NCBI GenBank assembly: GCA_035998445.1 | Contig: DASYHQ010000008.1 | Location: forward strand, 62,001-126,000 | DNA from: Tepidisphaeraceae bacterium | GTDB taxonomy: Bacteria; Planctomycetota; Phycisphaerae; Tepidisphaerales; Tepidisphaeraceae | Reading direction: 5' to 3' | DNA length: 64,000 nt | Shown: piece by piece, positions 52,219 through 62,185 of the stretch | Layout of the letters: every line of letters begins with the position of its first letter | Position numbering within the stretch: position 1 is the first letter of the stretch | Notes under the pieces: generated by a model | Told to the model about the DNA's origin: nothing | Databases searched by the model: none | What the model saw: only the letters and a program-made list of their open reading frames with translations | Translations under genes and position numbers: made by a program

Positions 52219-53994
52219 CTACTCTGGCGCGGCCGTCATCATCTGCGGAAAGAGCAGGTCGACGAAGCGCTCGGCGGTGGGCTGCGGTTCGTGGTTGGCC
52301 AGGCCGGGGCGCTCGTTGGCTTCGATGATGACGTAGTCGGGGCCGTCGACGGCGGGTACGAGGAAGTCCAAACCGGTGACGGGGATGTCGATCGCGCGGG
52401 CGGCGCGCTCGGCGGCGTCGGCGAGCACGGGGTGCAGCTGCGCGGTGACGTCGTGGATCGTGCCGCCGGTGTGCAGGTTGGCGGCCTTGCGCACGGGCAG
52501 GACGACGCCGTCGGGCAGGACGCTCGTCATCTCGTAGCCGCCGGCGCGGACGCAGCGGTCGGTCTCGGCGTCCATGGGCACGCGGCTCTCGCCGCCGGTG
52601 GCGGCCATGCGGCGTTTCGTGTGCTGCTCGATCAACTCTCGCACGGTGTGACGGCCATCCCCCACCACCTGCGCGGGCCTGCGAATGGCGGCGGCGACGA
52701 CCTTGAAGCCGATCACGACGATGCGCAGGTCGACGCCCTCGCAGAACTGTTCGAGGACGACGTCCTGGCATTCCTGGCGGGCGAGCTCGATGGCGGCATC
52801 GAGGTCGGCCGGCGTGCGGAGGTCGACCGAGATGCCGCGCCCCTGCTCGCCTCGCGCGGGCTTGACGACGACGCGCTTGAAGCGGTCGAGGAACGCGTGG
52901 TTGTCGCTCGGCAGGCCGGCCATCTGCTGCACGGGCACGCGTAGGCCGGCCTTGTCCAGCAGGCGCAGCGTGCAGCGCTTGTCGTCGCAGCGGCTCATGG
53001 CGACGGCGCTGGTGAGCTCGGACAAACTCTCGCGGCAGACGATGCGCCGCCCGCCGCAGGTGAGCGCAAAGTAGTTGGCTTCCTCGTCGAGCACCTCCAC
53101 GCCAATGCCGCGCCGGCGGGCCTCGTCGACGATGATGCGCGCGTAGGGGTTGAGCTTCGCCTCGGGCTGGGCGGGCACGAACAGCGATTCGTTGATCGCG
53201 TTCTTGCGCTTCAGGCAGAAGACGGGGACGCGCTCGAAGCCGACGCGCTCGTAGAGCCCGATGGCGCGCGTGTTGTCGTGCATCACCGACAGGTCGACGT
53301 ACGCGCGGCCCGCGGCGGCGTAGCGGTCGACCATGTGCTGCACGAGCGCGCGGCCGATGCCCGGGCACGACGCCTGCGGGTCGACCGCGATCGACCAGAG
53401 GCTGGCGCCGTTTTCGGCATCGGCAAACGCGCGGCGGTGATCGACGCCGGCGGCGCTGCCGACGATCTCACCGGTGTGCGGGTCCTCGGCGACGATGAAC
53501 TGCACGGCGCGGTCGGCGTGGCGGGCGGCGGCGATGTAGTCGGGGTCGACCTTCACCATGTGCCGCGTGCCGTAGATGCGGTTGATCTCGGCGGCGTCGC
53601 CGATCGACCGCGCCGGGCGGATGAGCAGCGACGAGGGCGACTCGGCCTGCCGTTGGTAGCGGTGCAGCCAGAGGCGGTACGTGTGCGAGGGGTCGAGGAA
53701 CAGCTCGTGCGGGGCCATGGAGACCAGCACGTGCGGGTCGCGCACGTAGAACGCGACGTCGCGCTTCCCGACGCCCTCGGCCAGAATGGTCGAAAGCAGC
53801 GCGTCGTTATCGGCGAACGTGTGCGCGAAGATCAACCGGCCCCACCCCATGTCGACGACCACGTCCTGCTGCGCGCCGGCCGGCTCGGGCGGGCGCAGCC
53901 AGTTCAGGATCGACGGCCCCACCTGCGCCAGCGGGTCGACGGTGGCCGGATCGTTGATGTTGGAAGCGCCGTGTGACATGTCGGCCATCGCCAT
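52219..53994 (-). CDS. ngg: N-acetylglutaminylglutamine synthetase (GNAT + ATP-grasp)
   Basis: A 591-residue two-domain enzyme. A GNAT acetyltransferase domain (about 125-290) has LWSIAVDPQASCPGIGRALVQHMVDRY, and an ATP-grasp ligase domain (about 320-585) has FKRVVVKPARGEQGRGISVD and YVIIEANERPGL. It builds the acetylated Gln-Gln backbone of the osmoprotectant N-acetylglutaminylglutamine amide. The ATG is three bases after the stop of the asparagine synthase-like gene. Length and domain order match the Pseudomonas and Sinorhizobium enzyme. Confidence 0.93.
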   Translation of the reverse strand: MAMADMSHGASNINDPATVDPLAQVGPSILNWLRPPEPAGAQQDVVVDMGWGRLIFAHTFADNDALLSTILAEGVGKRDVAFYVRDPHVLVSMAPHELFLDPSHTYRLWLHRYQRQAESPSSLLIRPARSIGDAAEINRIYGTRHMVKVDPDYIAAARHADRAVQFIVAEDPHTGEIVGSAAGVDHRRAFADAENGASLWSIAVDPQASCPGIGRALVQHMVDRYAAAGRAYVDLSVMHDNTRAIGLYERVGFERVPVFCLKRKNAINESLFVPAQPEAKLNPYARIIVDEARRRGIGVEVLDEEANYFALTCGGRRIVCRESLSELTSAVAMSRCDDKRCTLRLLDKAGLRVPVQQMAGLPSDNHAFLDRFKRVVVKPARGEQGRGISVDLRTPADLDAAIELARQECQDVVLEQFCEGVDLRIVVIGFKVVAAAIRRPAQVVGDGRHTVRELIEQHTKRRMAATGGESRVPMDAETDRCVRAGGYEMTSVLPDGVVLPVRKAANLHTGGTIHDVTAQLHPVLADAAERAARAIDIPVTGLDFLVPAVDGPDYVIIEANERPGLANHEPQPTAERFVDLLFPQMMTAAPE

Positions 53995-53997
53995 CGC

Positions 53998-55770
53998 TTA
54001 CAACCCCTGCAATTGCAGCCACAGTTCCAGCGACGCCATCTGCCAGAGCTTCGAACCCCGCAACGGCGTGATGTGTCGCTCGGGCTCGCGCAGCAGCATT
54101 TGCACGTAGTCCGGCTTGAACAGTTGACGCTCGCGCGCCTGCTTCGATTCGAGCACGTCCCGCACCATCTCCAGGTACGGGCCCTTCAGGTATTTCAGGG
54201 CCGGCACGGGGAAGTAACCCTTAGGCCGATCGATGACGCCCGCGGGGATGACCTGCCGCGCGGCCTCCTTCAGCACGTACTTGCCCCCCTCCTTCACCTT
54301 GAACTCGGCCGGCACGCGGCCGGCCAGCTCGACCAACTCGTGATCGAGGAACGGCACGCGCGCCTCTAGGCCCCAGGCCATCGTCATGTTGTCGACGCGC
54401 TTCACCGGGTCGTCGACCAGCATGATCGACGTGTCGATGCGCAGCGCCTTGTTGATCGGACGATCGGCCCCGGGGCGGGCGAAGTGTTCGGCCAGAAAGG
54501 CCCGCGCGTGGTCCTTGGTGACGAAGCGGTCGTCGACGGCCTGGCCGTACTCGGCGAAGTCGCGATCGAAGAAGACGCGCGCGTAGTCGCTGGCGGCGTC
54601 GGTGCTGTTCATCAGCGGCGGGTACCAGTGATAGCCTGCGAAGACCTCGTCGGCCCCCTGCCCGCTCTGCACCACCTTCACGTGCCTGGCGACCTCCTGG
54701 CTGAGCAGGTAGAAGCCCATCGCGTCGTGGCTGACCATTGGCTCGCTCATCGCCGAGATGACCTCGCGAATCGCCGGCAGCGCGCGGCTGGAATCGATGA
54801 AGATCTTGTGGTGGTCGGTGGAGTAATGCTTGGCGATGATGTCGCTGTACTCGAACTCGTCCCCCTTCTCCTCGCCGACCGATTCGAAGCCGATCGAGAA
54901 GGTCTTCAGATCGCGCTGCCCCTGCTCGGCCAGCAGCCCGACCACAAGGCTGCTATCAAGCCCGCCCGACAGCAGCACGCCCACCGGCACGTCGGCGATC
55001 ATGCGGCGCTTCACGGCGAGGCGCAGCGCGTCGAGCACGCTGTCGCGCCACTCGCCGAACGGGCGATCGTGCTCGTCGGGCCGCTGGTTGAAATTCGGTT
55101 CCCAATACGTGCGTTGGCGGCGCGAGCCGTCGGGCTCGATCGTCATCACCGTGGCGGGCGGCAGCTTGCGCACGCCCTTGAGGATGGTGAACGGCGCCGG
55201 CACGACGGCGTGGAACGTCATGTAACAGTGCAGGGCGACGGGGTCGATCGTGGTGTCGATCCCCCCCGCCGCCACCAGCGCGGGCAACGTGGAGGCGAAA
55301 CGCAGCGCGCCATCGGGCAGCTCGCTGTAGTACAGCGGTTTAATGCCAAGGCGATCGCGCCCCATGATAGCGCGGCCAGTGTCGCGCTCCCAGATGCAGA
55401 ACGCGAACATGCCGGCCAATCGGTCGACGAAGTTTTCGCCCCACGCGTGGTAGGCCTTCAGGATGACTTCCGTGTCGCCGGTGGAGAAGAAGCGATACCC
55501 CTTCTCCTGCAGTTCGCGGCGAAGCTCGGGGTAATTGTAAATCGCGCCATTGAAGACCAGTGCCAGTCCCAGTTCGGGGTCGACCATCGGCTGGGCGGCT
55601 TTGTCGGACAGATCGATGATCTTCAACCGGCGGTGACCGAACGCGACGTTCTTCTGCGCGTAAACGCCGGTGCCGTCGGGCCCGCGGCGGGTGAGGCGCT
55701 CGCTCATGCGCGTCACCGCGTCGGGCGTAGCCGAAGTCTCTCGTCGTAGTTCACCGCAGATTCCACACAT
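53998..55770 (-). CDS. asnO: N-acetylglutaminylglutamine amidotransferase (asparagine synthase-like)
   Basis: A 590-residue class II glutamine amidotransferase. Processing exposes the N-terminal Cys2 (MCGICGE), and the glutaminase domain runs to about 210. The synthetase domain has the PP-loop SGGLDSS near 265 and QSGQGADEVFAGYHWYP. It amidates the acetylated dipeptide to give the NAGGN osmoprotectant. The frame upstream of ATG 55770 is discarded because the catalytic Cys must be residue 2. It forms a tight operon with ngg (3-bp gap). Osmotic induction is expected from other systems; no regulatory site was identified. Confidence 0.93.
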   Translation of the reverse strand: MCGICGELRRETSATPDAVTRMSERLTRRGPDGTGVYAQKNVAFGHRRLKIIDLSDKAAQPMVDPELGLALVFNGAIYNYPELRRELQEKGYRFFSTGDTEVILKAYHAWGENFVDRLAGMFAFCIWERDTGRAIMGRDRLGIKPLYYSELPDGALRFASTLPALVAAGGIDTTIDPVALHCYMTFHAVVPAPFTILKGVRKLPPATVMTIEPDGSRRQRTYWEPNFNQRPDEHDRPFGEWRDSVLDALRLAVKRRMIADVPVGVLLSGGLDSSLVVGLLAEQGQRDLKTFSIGFESVGEEKGDEFEYSDIIAKHYSTDHHKIFIDSSRALPAIREVISAMSEPMVSHDAMGFYLLSQEVARHVKVVQSGQGADEVFAGYHWYPPLMNSTDAASDYARVFFDRDFAEYGQAVDDRFVTKDHARAFLAEHFARPGADRPINKALRIDTSIMLVDDPVKRVDNMTMAWGLEARVPFLDHELVELAGRVPAEFKVKEGGKYVLKEAARQVIPAGVIDRPKGYFPVPALKYLKGPYLEMVRDVLESKQARERQLFKPDYVQMLLREPERHITPLRGSKLWQMASLELWLQLQGL

Positions 55771-56127
55771 GGGCTTGCCTTCGCCTTTCGGGCTCCGTTG
55801 GGTCGGTCGACTTGTGATCCGGATCGTTCGTACTACCAGAATGCTGGCGAGGGATGAACCCAAAAACAGGCCCGGCGGCGGCCTAATGTTTTGGGTGGCA
55901 GGCTCTAGGGAAATGCGAAACCGCACAACGTGCGGCCCCTGATGCTGCCGCTGTGCGCTCGTCGTCGCTGAATGCGACAGTATTATCGGTGGGAAACCAC
56001 TAAACGTACCGCAGCAGGGCGCAGCGGGGTTCGCCGGCAGATGAGCCCGCCACTACCCTGAAGCCGATGCAAAAAAATTGTGAATAAGCGGCGACAGGTT
56101 CAGCCGGTGAGCGACGAATTCGATGCG
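55771..56127. other. Gene-free region upstream of the NAGGN operon
   Basis: This 357-bp stretch separates the NAGGN amidotransferase from the SGNH hydrolase gene, both on the minus strand. It must hold the NAGGN promoter. I see no gene, no dispersed hairpin and no clear -35/-10 pair in it. Confidence 0.6.
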
Positions 56128-57126
56128 CTATTGAGCGGTGACGGGCTGGGTGGTCGCGCCGGCGTTTCGCATTGTGTCGTGGGCGACCTGCTGCAGAAAC
56201 GCCGCGTCGGCCGCTTCAACCTTCGCCGGCACGAACGTGTTGCCGACCGGGCTCTGGCCGAACAGGAACTCGTAGAACACGCACGCGCCCAGGTACGAGC
56301 CTTGCACGTTGGCGTGGAAGCCATCGAGCACGAAGCGATACGTGCCATCGAGCCTCTTGGCCCACCGCCAGCCGGCGTGCAGCGTGTGGACCTCGATCGG
56401 CACGAGCGGATAAGCGGGGTTGGCAAAGTTGAACGTCGAGTCCGGCTGGTACGTCCGGCTGGGATCGGTGACGGCGGTGTACATCGCATCGCCGACGGGC
56501 ACGATGCGCAGGTCCAACCGATCGGCGAGGTTGTGATAGTTCCTGCGGATGGCCTCGTGCATCTTCTGCGGGTTCGACTTGCCATCCTTGAAGCGCGGGT
56601 GATCGAAGCGGTAGGCCCACGTCTGATGGATCAACACCTCAGCCTGGGGGGCGTGCTTCTTGATGTAGTCGTGCAGTTGGATCGCAAACGGGTAGTACGT
56701 TTCTTCGTTATCGCTGAGCGGGCTGGCCTGTTGGATGGTGACGTAGTCCCACTTGTCGCGTTCGAGCATCTGCCGAAGCGACGACTTGGGCTTGTTCGGA
56801 CCGTTCGTGTAGAGCAGCCCGTTGGGGTCGGTCGGGTCGGCCTCGAACGCCTCTGCGTACTGCCAGTGCTTCTCGAGCGACGCGCCATTGGAATTGGCCC
56901 AACCGAGGATGACGGTGTTGCCATTGGCCTTGGCCAGATCGCGCAGGTATCGCGTCGAGTTGTACGCGAAGCTATTGCCCACGGTCAGCAGCCGGATCGT
57001 CCGCCCTTCGGTCGCGGCGGGCTGGGTGGCGGGCTCAGTGGTGGCCGGTTGCTGGGCGAATGCCGGCCCGCCGATCAGCAGGACGGCGAACAACGTGACG
57101 ATGATGTTTTGAGCGCAACGCATCAT
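56128..57126 (-). CDS. Exported SGNH-like hydrolase (DUF4886 type)
   Basis: A 332-residue protein with a signal peptide (about 1-24, ending AFA) and a Thr/Pro/Gln-rich linker. The SGNH-type start is LLTVGNSFAYNSTRYLRDL, where the Ser follows GN as in DUF4886 proteins. Later blocks are ILGWANSNGASLEKHW, YVTIQQASPLSD and the C-terminal VLDGFHANVQGSYLGACVFYEFLFG. It is likely an esterase or deacylase acting on polysaccharides outside the cytoplasm. It is downstream of another SGNH gene on the same strand (57 bp gap). Confidence 0.85.
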   Translation of the reverse strand: MMRCAQNIIVTLFAVLLIGGPAFAQQPATTEPATQPAATEGRTIRLLTVGNSFAYNSTRYLRDLAKANGNTVILGWANSNGASLEKHWQYAEAFEADPTDPNGLLYTNGPNKPKSSLRQMLERDKWDYVTIQQASPLSDNEETYYPFAIQLHDYIKKHAPQAEVLIHQTWAYRFDHPRFKDGKSNPQKMHEAIRRNYHNLADRLDLRIVPVGDAMYTAVTDPSRTYQPDSTFNFANPAYPLVPIEVHTLHAGWRWAKRLDGTYRFVLDGFHANVQGSYLGACVFYEFLFGQSPVGNTFVPAKVEAADAAFLQQVAHDTMRNAGATTQPVTAQ

Positions 57127-57183
57127 GGTGCTGCGGTTCCTGAATGTGCGGCAGCCGATCGAAACTCAGATCGGTAGCCTGAT

Positions 57184-58530
57184 CTACTCGATAGCCGACT
57201 TGATCAACGGCACAACGGCGTCGGCCCACTTCTGGTAGGCGGGGGTGGCCAGGTGCAGGTAGTCGGGCATCGTCTCCTTGCTGATCGTACCGTCGGGCTC
57301 CAGCAGTTGCTGGGTAATGTCAACGTAATGGATCGCCTTGCCGTCGGCCAGCTTGGCGATCCACTCGTTGGCGAGCGTTACCTTGCCGCGCACGGCATCG
57401 GTGGGCTTGGCGCTGCGCGGAAAGATGCCGGTGAGGATGATCTGCGCATCGGGCAGCTTCTCGCGCAGACGCTTCACGACCGCCTCGACGCCGTGCGCCA
57501 CCTCCAGCGCGGCGTAACGGCCAGTGTTGTTCGTGCCGATCAGCAGGACGACGGCCTTGGGGTTCAGGCCATCCAGCGCGCCGTTGTCGATGCGCCACAG
57601 CACGTGTTGCGTCTGGTCGCCGCCGATGCCCAGGTTCAGCGGCCTCAGGGGCTTCAGCGTGTTTTCCCACACCGTCTTGCCCGCACTGCCCCAGGCGGCG
57701 GTGATGGAATCACCGAGGAATACGACCTGCGCGTCGGCCGTGTTCTTGGCGCGATCCAGCAGGTCCTGGTGCGACTTCATCCACTTCGGGTCGACCTCGC
57801 CACGCTTATCGGTGCGCGGCGACGCGACACCGGGATCTTCGGGCACGATCGACAGCGCCGAAGGCGTTTCGCCCGGTTGTTCACCCACCGGCAGGACGGC
57901 GATGCGGAAGTCGTAGCTGTAGCCGTCGGTGAGGTCGTGGCCATCGGGCCCGACGGCCACGTAAATCGTCTCGCCGCCGGTCACGTTGCCAAGGTTCACC
58001 GAGAACGTGCTCGGCTGTTCGGTCGACTTGAACGTGTCCTGTTGCTTCAGCTGATCGTTGAGGTAGATGCGAAGTTGCACCGTCTCGGCCGTCGTCGACG
58101 TTTCGGACGTCTTGCGGGCGTCGCGCAGGAGTTGGCCGTCGGTTACCCAGGCGACGCCGGTCTTACCGGCCGGAATGGTGTAGGCGGCGATCGCGTAGCG
58201 GTCGACCTTGTTCGGCGTCTGCGTCGCGCCGCGACCGGGGTGCCCGCCCCACTGGCGCATCGCCAGGTAAGCTGCCGGCGCTGGGGCGGGCAGCTTCTCG
58301 TCCGTGGGGGCGTAGGTCTTCTGATCTTCTGTCCACTTCAACGGTTCGTAGCTCTTCGCCGAGCCGATCTCGCCCTTGGCGTTCCACAGATAGGCCCAGC
58401 CAGCGGCAGGCTGCTTGGGTTCGAAGTCGCCACGGTAGCGGGCCAGCACCTCCGCTTCGGCCGCACTTGCGGTGGCAAGAGAAAGAGCGAACGCACAGGA
58501 CGACACGATCAGACGAGCCTTCAACGACAT
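57184..58530 (-). CDS. Exported GDSL/SGNH esterase with N-terminal beta domain
   Basis: A 448-residue protein starting at ATG 58530 with GGAGG upstream. A signal peptide ends near ASA/AEA (about 24). Residues 25-210 form a beta-sandwich-like, possibly carbohydrate-binding domain. The SGNH domain (about 255-445) has all four blocks: FLGDSITAAW, GIGGDQTQ, LIGTNNTG and DYLHLATPAY. It resembles platelet-activating factor acetylhydrolase-like esterases, which often deacetylate sugars in planctomycetes. It lies in a row of secreted carbohydrate-related genes. Confidence 0.9.
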   Translation of the reverse strand: MSLKARLIVSSCAFALSLATASAAEAEVLARYRGDFEPKQPAAGWAYLWNAKGEIGSAKSYEPLKWTEDQKTYAPTDEKLPAPAPAAYLAMRQWGGHPGRGATQTPNKVDRYAIAAYTIPAGKTGVAWVTDGQLLRDARKTSETSTTAETVQLRIYLNDQLKQQDTFKSTEQPSTFSVNLGNVTGGETIYVAVGPDGHDLTDGYSYDFRIAVLPVGEQPGETPSALSIVPEDPGVASPRTDKRGEVDPKWMKSHQDLLDRAKNTADAQVVFLGDSITAAWGSAGKTVWENTLKPLRPLNLGIGGDQTQHVLWRIDNGALDGLNPKAVVLLIGTNNTGRYAALEVAHGVEAVVKRLREKLPDAQIILTGIFPRSAKPTDAVRGKVTLANEWIAKLADGKAIHYVDITQQLLEPDGTISKETMPDYLHLATPAYQKWADAVVPLIKSAIE

Positions 58531-58566
58531 ACGCAACCTCCACAGACATGTTAACAAAGTTCTGCT

Positions 58567-58633
58567 GTACCACGGGCGGCTCGCCCGTGTCTTTCTTGTC
58601 GGAACAAAGACATGGGCAAGACGCCCATGGCAC
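58567..58633. repeat. GTACCACGGGCGGCTCGCCC-family hairpin repeat
   Basis: GTACCACGGGCGGCTCGCCC starts the element, and ATGGGCAAGACGCCCATGGC closes it with a diverged right arm. The loop TCTTTCTTGT...ACAAAGA is self-complementary. It is the third copy of the family at about 30365 and 43672. Confidence 0.85.
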
Positions 58634-58671
58634 GGCCGGTCTGAAACGCCTCTTTCACTTTACCAGCCGAA

Positions 58672-60526
58672 CTACTCCGCACTGGCCGGCGCGGCGCCCT
58701 TCAGGGTGAAACCGCTCTCGACGCCGCTCAGACCATTGGCATCGCGGCCGGTCGCCAGCGCCTTGGTGGCGGTGCCACCGTCGAGGTCGATCGTGTTGTT
58801 CTCGAACGTCGCGCCCTCCACCGCCGCTACGAAGACTGCCGCTGCCGGGTCGACACCGAAGCGCTTGCCCGACACGGTCGGCCCCATGCTCCACGGCGCG
58901 ACGATCGTGTTGTCCTTCACCACCAGGTTCGTGGCGGACGACAGGAACATCGCCAGGCCAGCGGGGTTCTCGATGCGGTTGTTCTCGATCACGATATTGG
59001 CGTTCTCGGCCGCCGATAGCTCGCGGTCGAGCGTGAGCGAGCGCACGACGATCGCCGCGATGTCGGCGAAGTTGGCGTTGCGGCGCCCCTCGCCGCCACG
59101 GCCCGTGCCGCGGATCGTGTTGTTGCGCACGACGACGTTCTTGACGTAATCGCTGCCCAGCCAGACCGACAACTCGGGCCCGAGCGTGATGCCGGCGAAG
59201 TTGATGTCCTCGACGGTGTTGTTCTCGATCACGCCGTCGCCCGCCTTAATCTGAATGCCGCGGGCACGGTGAAACCGGCAGGTGTTGTTGCGGATGACGT
59301 ACCCATTGCCGATGCGCTGCGGTGAGGTGATCAGATCGCCCACCTCGATCGCCGTCGGCCGATCGATGCTAACGGTGTAGAACTTGCGCCCCTTCTGGTC
59401 AACGCGGTACGTCTCCCAGAGCTTGTCGACCGCTTCCGACTCGCTCGCGGCCGCGGGCTCGGTCTTGGTCACCTTCGCGGTGGCCTTCACCTTGTAGGTC
59501 TTGCCGTCGACGATCGTCAGGTCATCGCCCACCTCGAAGGGCAGCTCGAACTTGGGCGACAGCGTGATCTGCTCACCGCCCGAGGCCGCGGTGGCCAGGG
59601 CGTAGGTGCCGTGGATGGCGATCGAGTCGTCGCCCATCCATTCGAACAGGCTGTCTTCAACGATCGGCCCTTTGGTCACGGCCGACGAGTGGAAGCCGTC
59701 GGCGTTCAGGCTGTGCAGACGCGGCGCGGTAGCGCCGGTGGGCGCGGGGCCGCGCGTCACCGTGAGCTTGAAGCGGTTACCCCCCCTTGCCGCTGGCCTC
59801 GTGCATGCCGATGCCACCGGCGGCATAGATGGTGATGCCGTCGACGTTCGTGTTCTCGCAGTAGTTCAACCGCACCGCCGACGATGTCCGCCGGCTGATG
59901 ACGATGCGATCGCCCGCGACGCCGTTGTTACGCTTGAAGCTCTCGGGCGTGGCAAAGGTGAGGCGCACCGTGAGCGGCTCGACGATCTCGAACTTGCTCG
60001 GGTACATGTCGAACGCGTCGGTCTTCCACTTGCCCGATTCCCCGTCAAACAAGTACGCCGCCATGCGGCCACCGACGAACGTGTTGTCCGACCCGGCGAA
60101 GAACGTCGGGTCGGGCAGGTAGCCGTCGTCGATCTTGATCAGGTACGCGTTCCTGTCCGGCTCGGCGGCCACGATCGTGCCCTGCGTGAAGGGCAGCGGT
60201 TCGTAGTCGATCTTGAAGCCGCGCAGCGTCAGGCCGTTGCAGCGGTTGAAGTAGATGCCGTTCTTCTCGGGGTCGGTGAAGATCAGCGTGGCGCCCTCGC
60301 CGGCAATCTCGAGGTTCTGGGCCCCTTCGAAGACCAGATGGGCGGGCGCTTTCGGGTCGAGCGGCTGTATGCGGTGTTCGCCGGCGGGAATGACGACCTT
60401 CGCATGCTTGGCGGCAATGGCATCGTTGATGAGCTTGCGCACGTCCAGCTCCGCTGCGCTCGCGGCGACGGCTTGGCTGAGGCTGATGAGGGCGGTGAGG
60501 CCGATCGACAGAAGGTTCAATCGCAT
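58672..60526 (-). pseudogene. Secreted right-handed beta-helix protein, frameshifted at a G7 run
   Basis: Two overlapping frames (59777-60526 and 58672 to about 59790) encode the two halves of one protein of about 615 residues. The signal peptide (about 1-25) starts the first. The first half ends EASGKGG-stop; the second continues GGNRFKLTV once one G is removed from the seven-G tract at 59780-59786. Parallel beta-helix repeats are visible throughout (NNTIRGTGRGGEGR, NNTVEDINFAGI), plus NADGFHSSAVTKGP and MGDDSIAIHG. That region resembles alpha-1,3-galactosidase B-like (GH110) beta-helix enzymes. It is either a recent frameshift, slippage-prone phase variation or a sequencing error. Confidence 0.82.
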
Positions 60527-60653
60527 GATGGATTCCCTGTAGCGTGATTATACGTCAGGTGAGCGGCGCAGGGGGCCGCACGGCGGGGGCTCCCGGGGGG
60601 GGGGAAAAGAGCACACCCGCGCGTGCGGCTTGTCTGCGACCAGACGAACTTGC

Positions 60654-62135
60654 CTACCGATAGCCCGGCAGGAACTCCTTCTCGGCCTCGAACATCTCCA
60701 GCGCCATATCGCGAATCTGCTGCGGCGTGCAAACCGCCTGCGTAAGTGGGTCCAGCATGAGCGCGTGCACCGCCGCTTCCACGCCGCGCTCGATGCAGGC
60801 CGTGGCGGCCAGGTCGAACATGCGCATGTTGCTGTCGCACACTGCCGCCATCTGGGCCGGCAGCGCGCCGTAGCGGGTCGGGTGGATGCCGTTGCGATCG
60901 ACCAGGCAGGCGACCTCAACGCAACCGTCGGCCGGCAGGTTGGTGATGAGCTGCCCACGGCCGGTGCCGTCGTTGTTCATCACGTTGCCGTGGATGCGCA
61001 CTGGGGCGTCCTTTTCCCGACCCTCAATGATCCAGCTGGCATATTCCCAGCTACGCGGCCAACCGACCGGCGACTCGCCACGCACCATTTTCATGCGGCC
61101 CTCGTCGGCAGTGGTGCGCCACGTTGGCCAGCCACTGGCGTAGAACCGACTGCCGCCGCAATAGCCGGGGCCGGCGTACTTCTTCAGCGCGTCGGCGTTC
61201 TTGCGGTAGTACGGCAGGTACTCGGATAGGTGGCCGCTGCTCTCGGTGATGAAGGCGCCGAACTGCAGCATCATGTCCTTGCGGATCCAGTCGGGCCGGT
61301 CCTTCTCATGCTCGGCGACGACGCCGCTGGCCATTTCCTGCCTCGCCATCTCCATCAGGCGCGGGTAGAGGTTCTGACCGTCGTGCTCCAGCGTCGTGTA
61401 CCACGCCAGGTGGTTGATGCCGGCGCACTCCCAGGTCATCTCGTCGTACGCGATGCCGGCGCGCTTGGCCAGCACGTGCCCGGTGTGCTGCACGCTGTGG
61501 CACAGCCCCACCACGTCCACCTTCGGCACCGCCCGCCCGGCGGCCAGGCAGAGGATGTTCATGGGGTTCGTGTAGTTCAGGATAATCGCGCCTGGACACA
61601 GCCGTTCCACGTCGCGGCAGATGTCGAGGAATACCGGCACGGTGCGCAGCGCCTTGAACAGCCCACCCGGTCCGATCGTGTCGCCGATGCACTGGTCGAT
61701 GCCGTACTTCAGCGGGATGTCGTTGTCCCACTTCACGCAATCGACGCCCGACACCTCGATGCAGTTCACGATGTAGTGACTGCCCGGCAGCGCCTCAGTG
61801 CGGTCGACCGTCGAGCTGATCGTCCAGCCGGTCTTCTCTTCCTGGCGAATCAGGCGCTCGAGCACCTGGTGCATGGTGGACAGCCGGTCGCGGTCGATGT
61901 CGACGAGCACGACGTGACCGCGTTCGGCGCCGGGCATGTGCAGCAGATCGCTGACGAGCCGCGGCGTGAAGCCCGAGCCGGCGCCGAGCATGGTGACCTT
62001 GATCGCCCGGTTGAACTTGCCCGGCAGGCCCTGAGTTTGCTCAGCGGCCTGCGTGTGGGCGGCGTGACCGTTGGCGTTGGCCTTGTCCTTCACGGGGGCA
62101 AGGCGGCGTTCTTCCTCAACACTAATGGCGGACAT
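60654..62135 (-). CDS. GH4 family alpha-glycosidase (NAD-dependent)
   Basis: A 493-residue enzyme of glycoside hydrolase family 4, which uses NAD+ and a divalent metal with a redox-elimination mechanism. The NAD site is VTMLGAGSGFTPRL at about 47-60. NYTNPMNILC and GLCHSVQHTGH contain metal and catalytic residues, with CAGINHLAWYTTL after them. It most resembles alpha-galactosidase/alpha-glucuronidase members. The N-terminal 40 residues are an unusual Ala/Gln-rich extension. It is cytoplasmic, so it should act on imported oligosaccharides. GGGAAA precedes the ATG. Confidence 0.92.
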   Translation of the reverse strand: MSAISVEEERRLAPVKDKANANGHAAHTQAAEQTQGLPGKFNRAIKVTMLGAGSGFTPRLVSDLLHMPGAERGHVVLVDIDRDRLSTMHQVLERLIRQEEKTGWTISSTVDRTEALPGSHYIVNCIEVSGVDCVKWDNDIPLKYGIDQCIGDTIGPGGLFKALRTVPVFLDICRDVERLCPGAIILNYTNPMNILCLAAGRAVPKVDVVGLCHSVQHTGHVLAKRAGIAYDEMTWECAGINHLAWYTTLEHDGQNLYPRLMEMARQEMASGVVAEHEKDRPDWIRKDMMLQFGAFITESSGHLSEYLPYYRKNADALKKYAGPGYCGGSRFYASGWPTWRTTADEGRMKMVRGESPVGWPRSWEYASWIIEGREKDAPVRIHGNVMNNDGTGRGQLITNLPADGCVEVACLVDRNGIHPTRYGALPAQMAAVCDSNMRMFDLAATACIERGVEAAVHALMLDPLTQAVCTPQQIRDMALEMFEAEKEFLPGYR

Positions 62136-62185
62136 TGGAGATTTCCCTGTTTAAGTAACGAACTCGGACGCGCTGCGTGCTCGCG

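Noticed and set aside
57253..58554. 433-residue plus-strand frame over the GDSL esterase
   Set aside because: Antisense shadow; the minus strand carries all four SGNH blocks, a signal peptide and GGAGG before the ATG.
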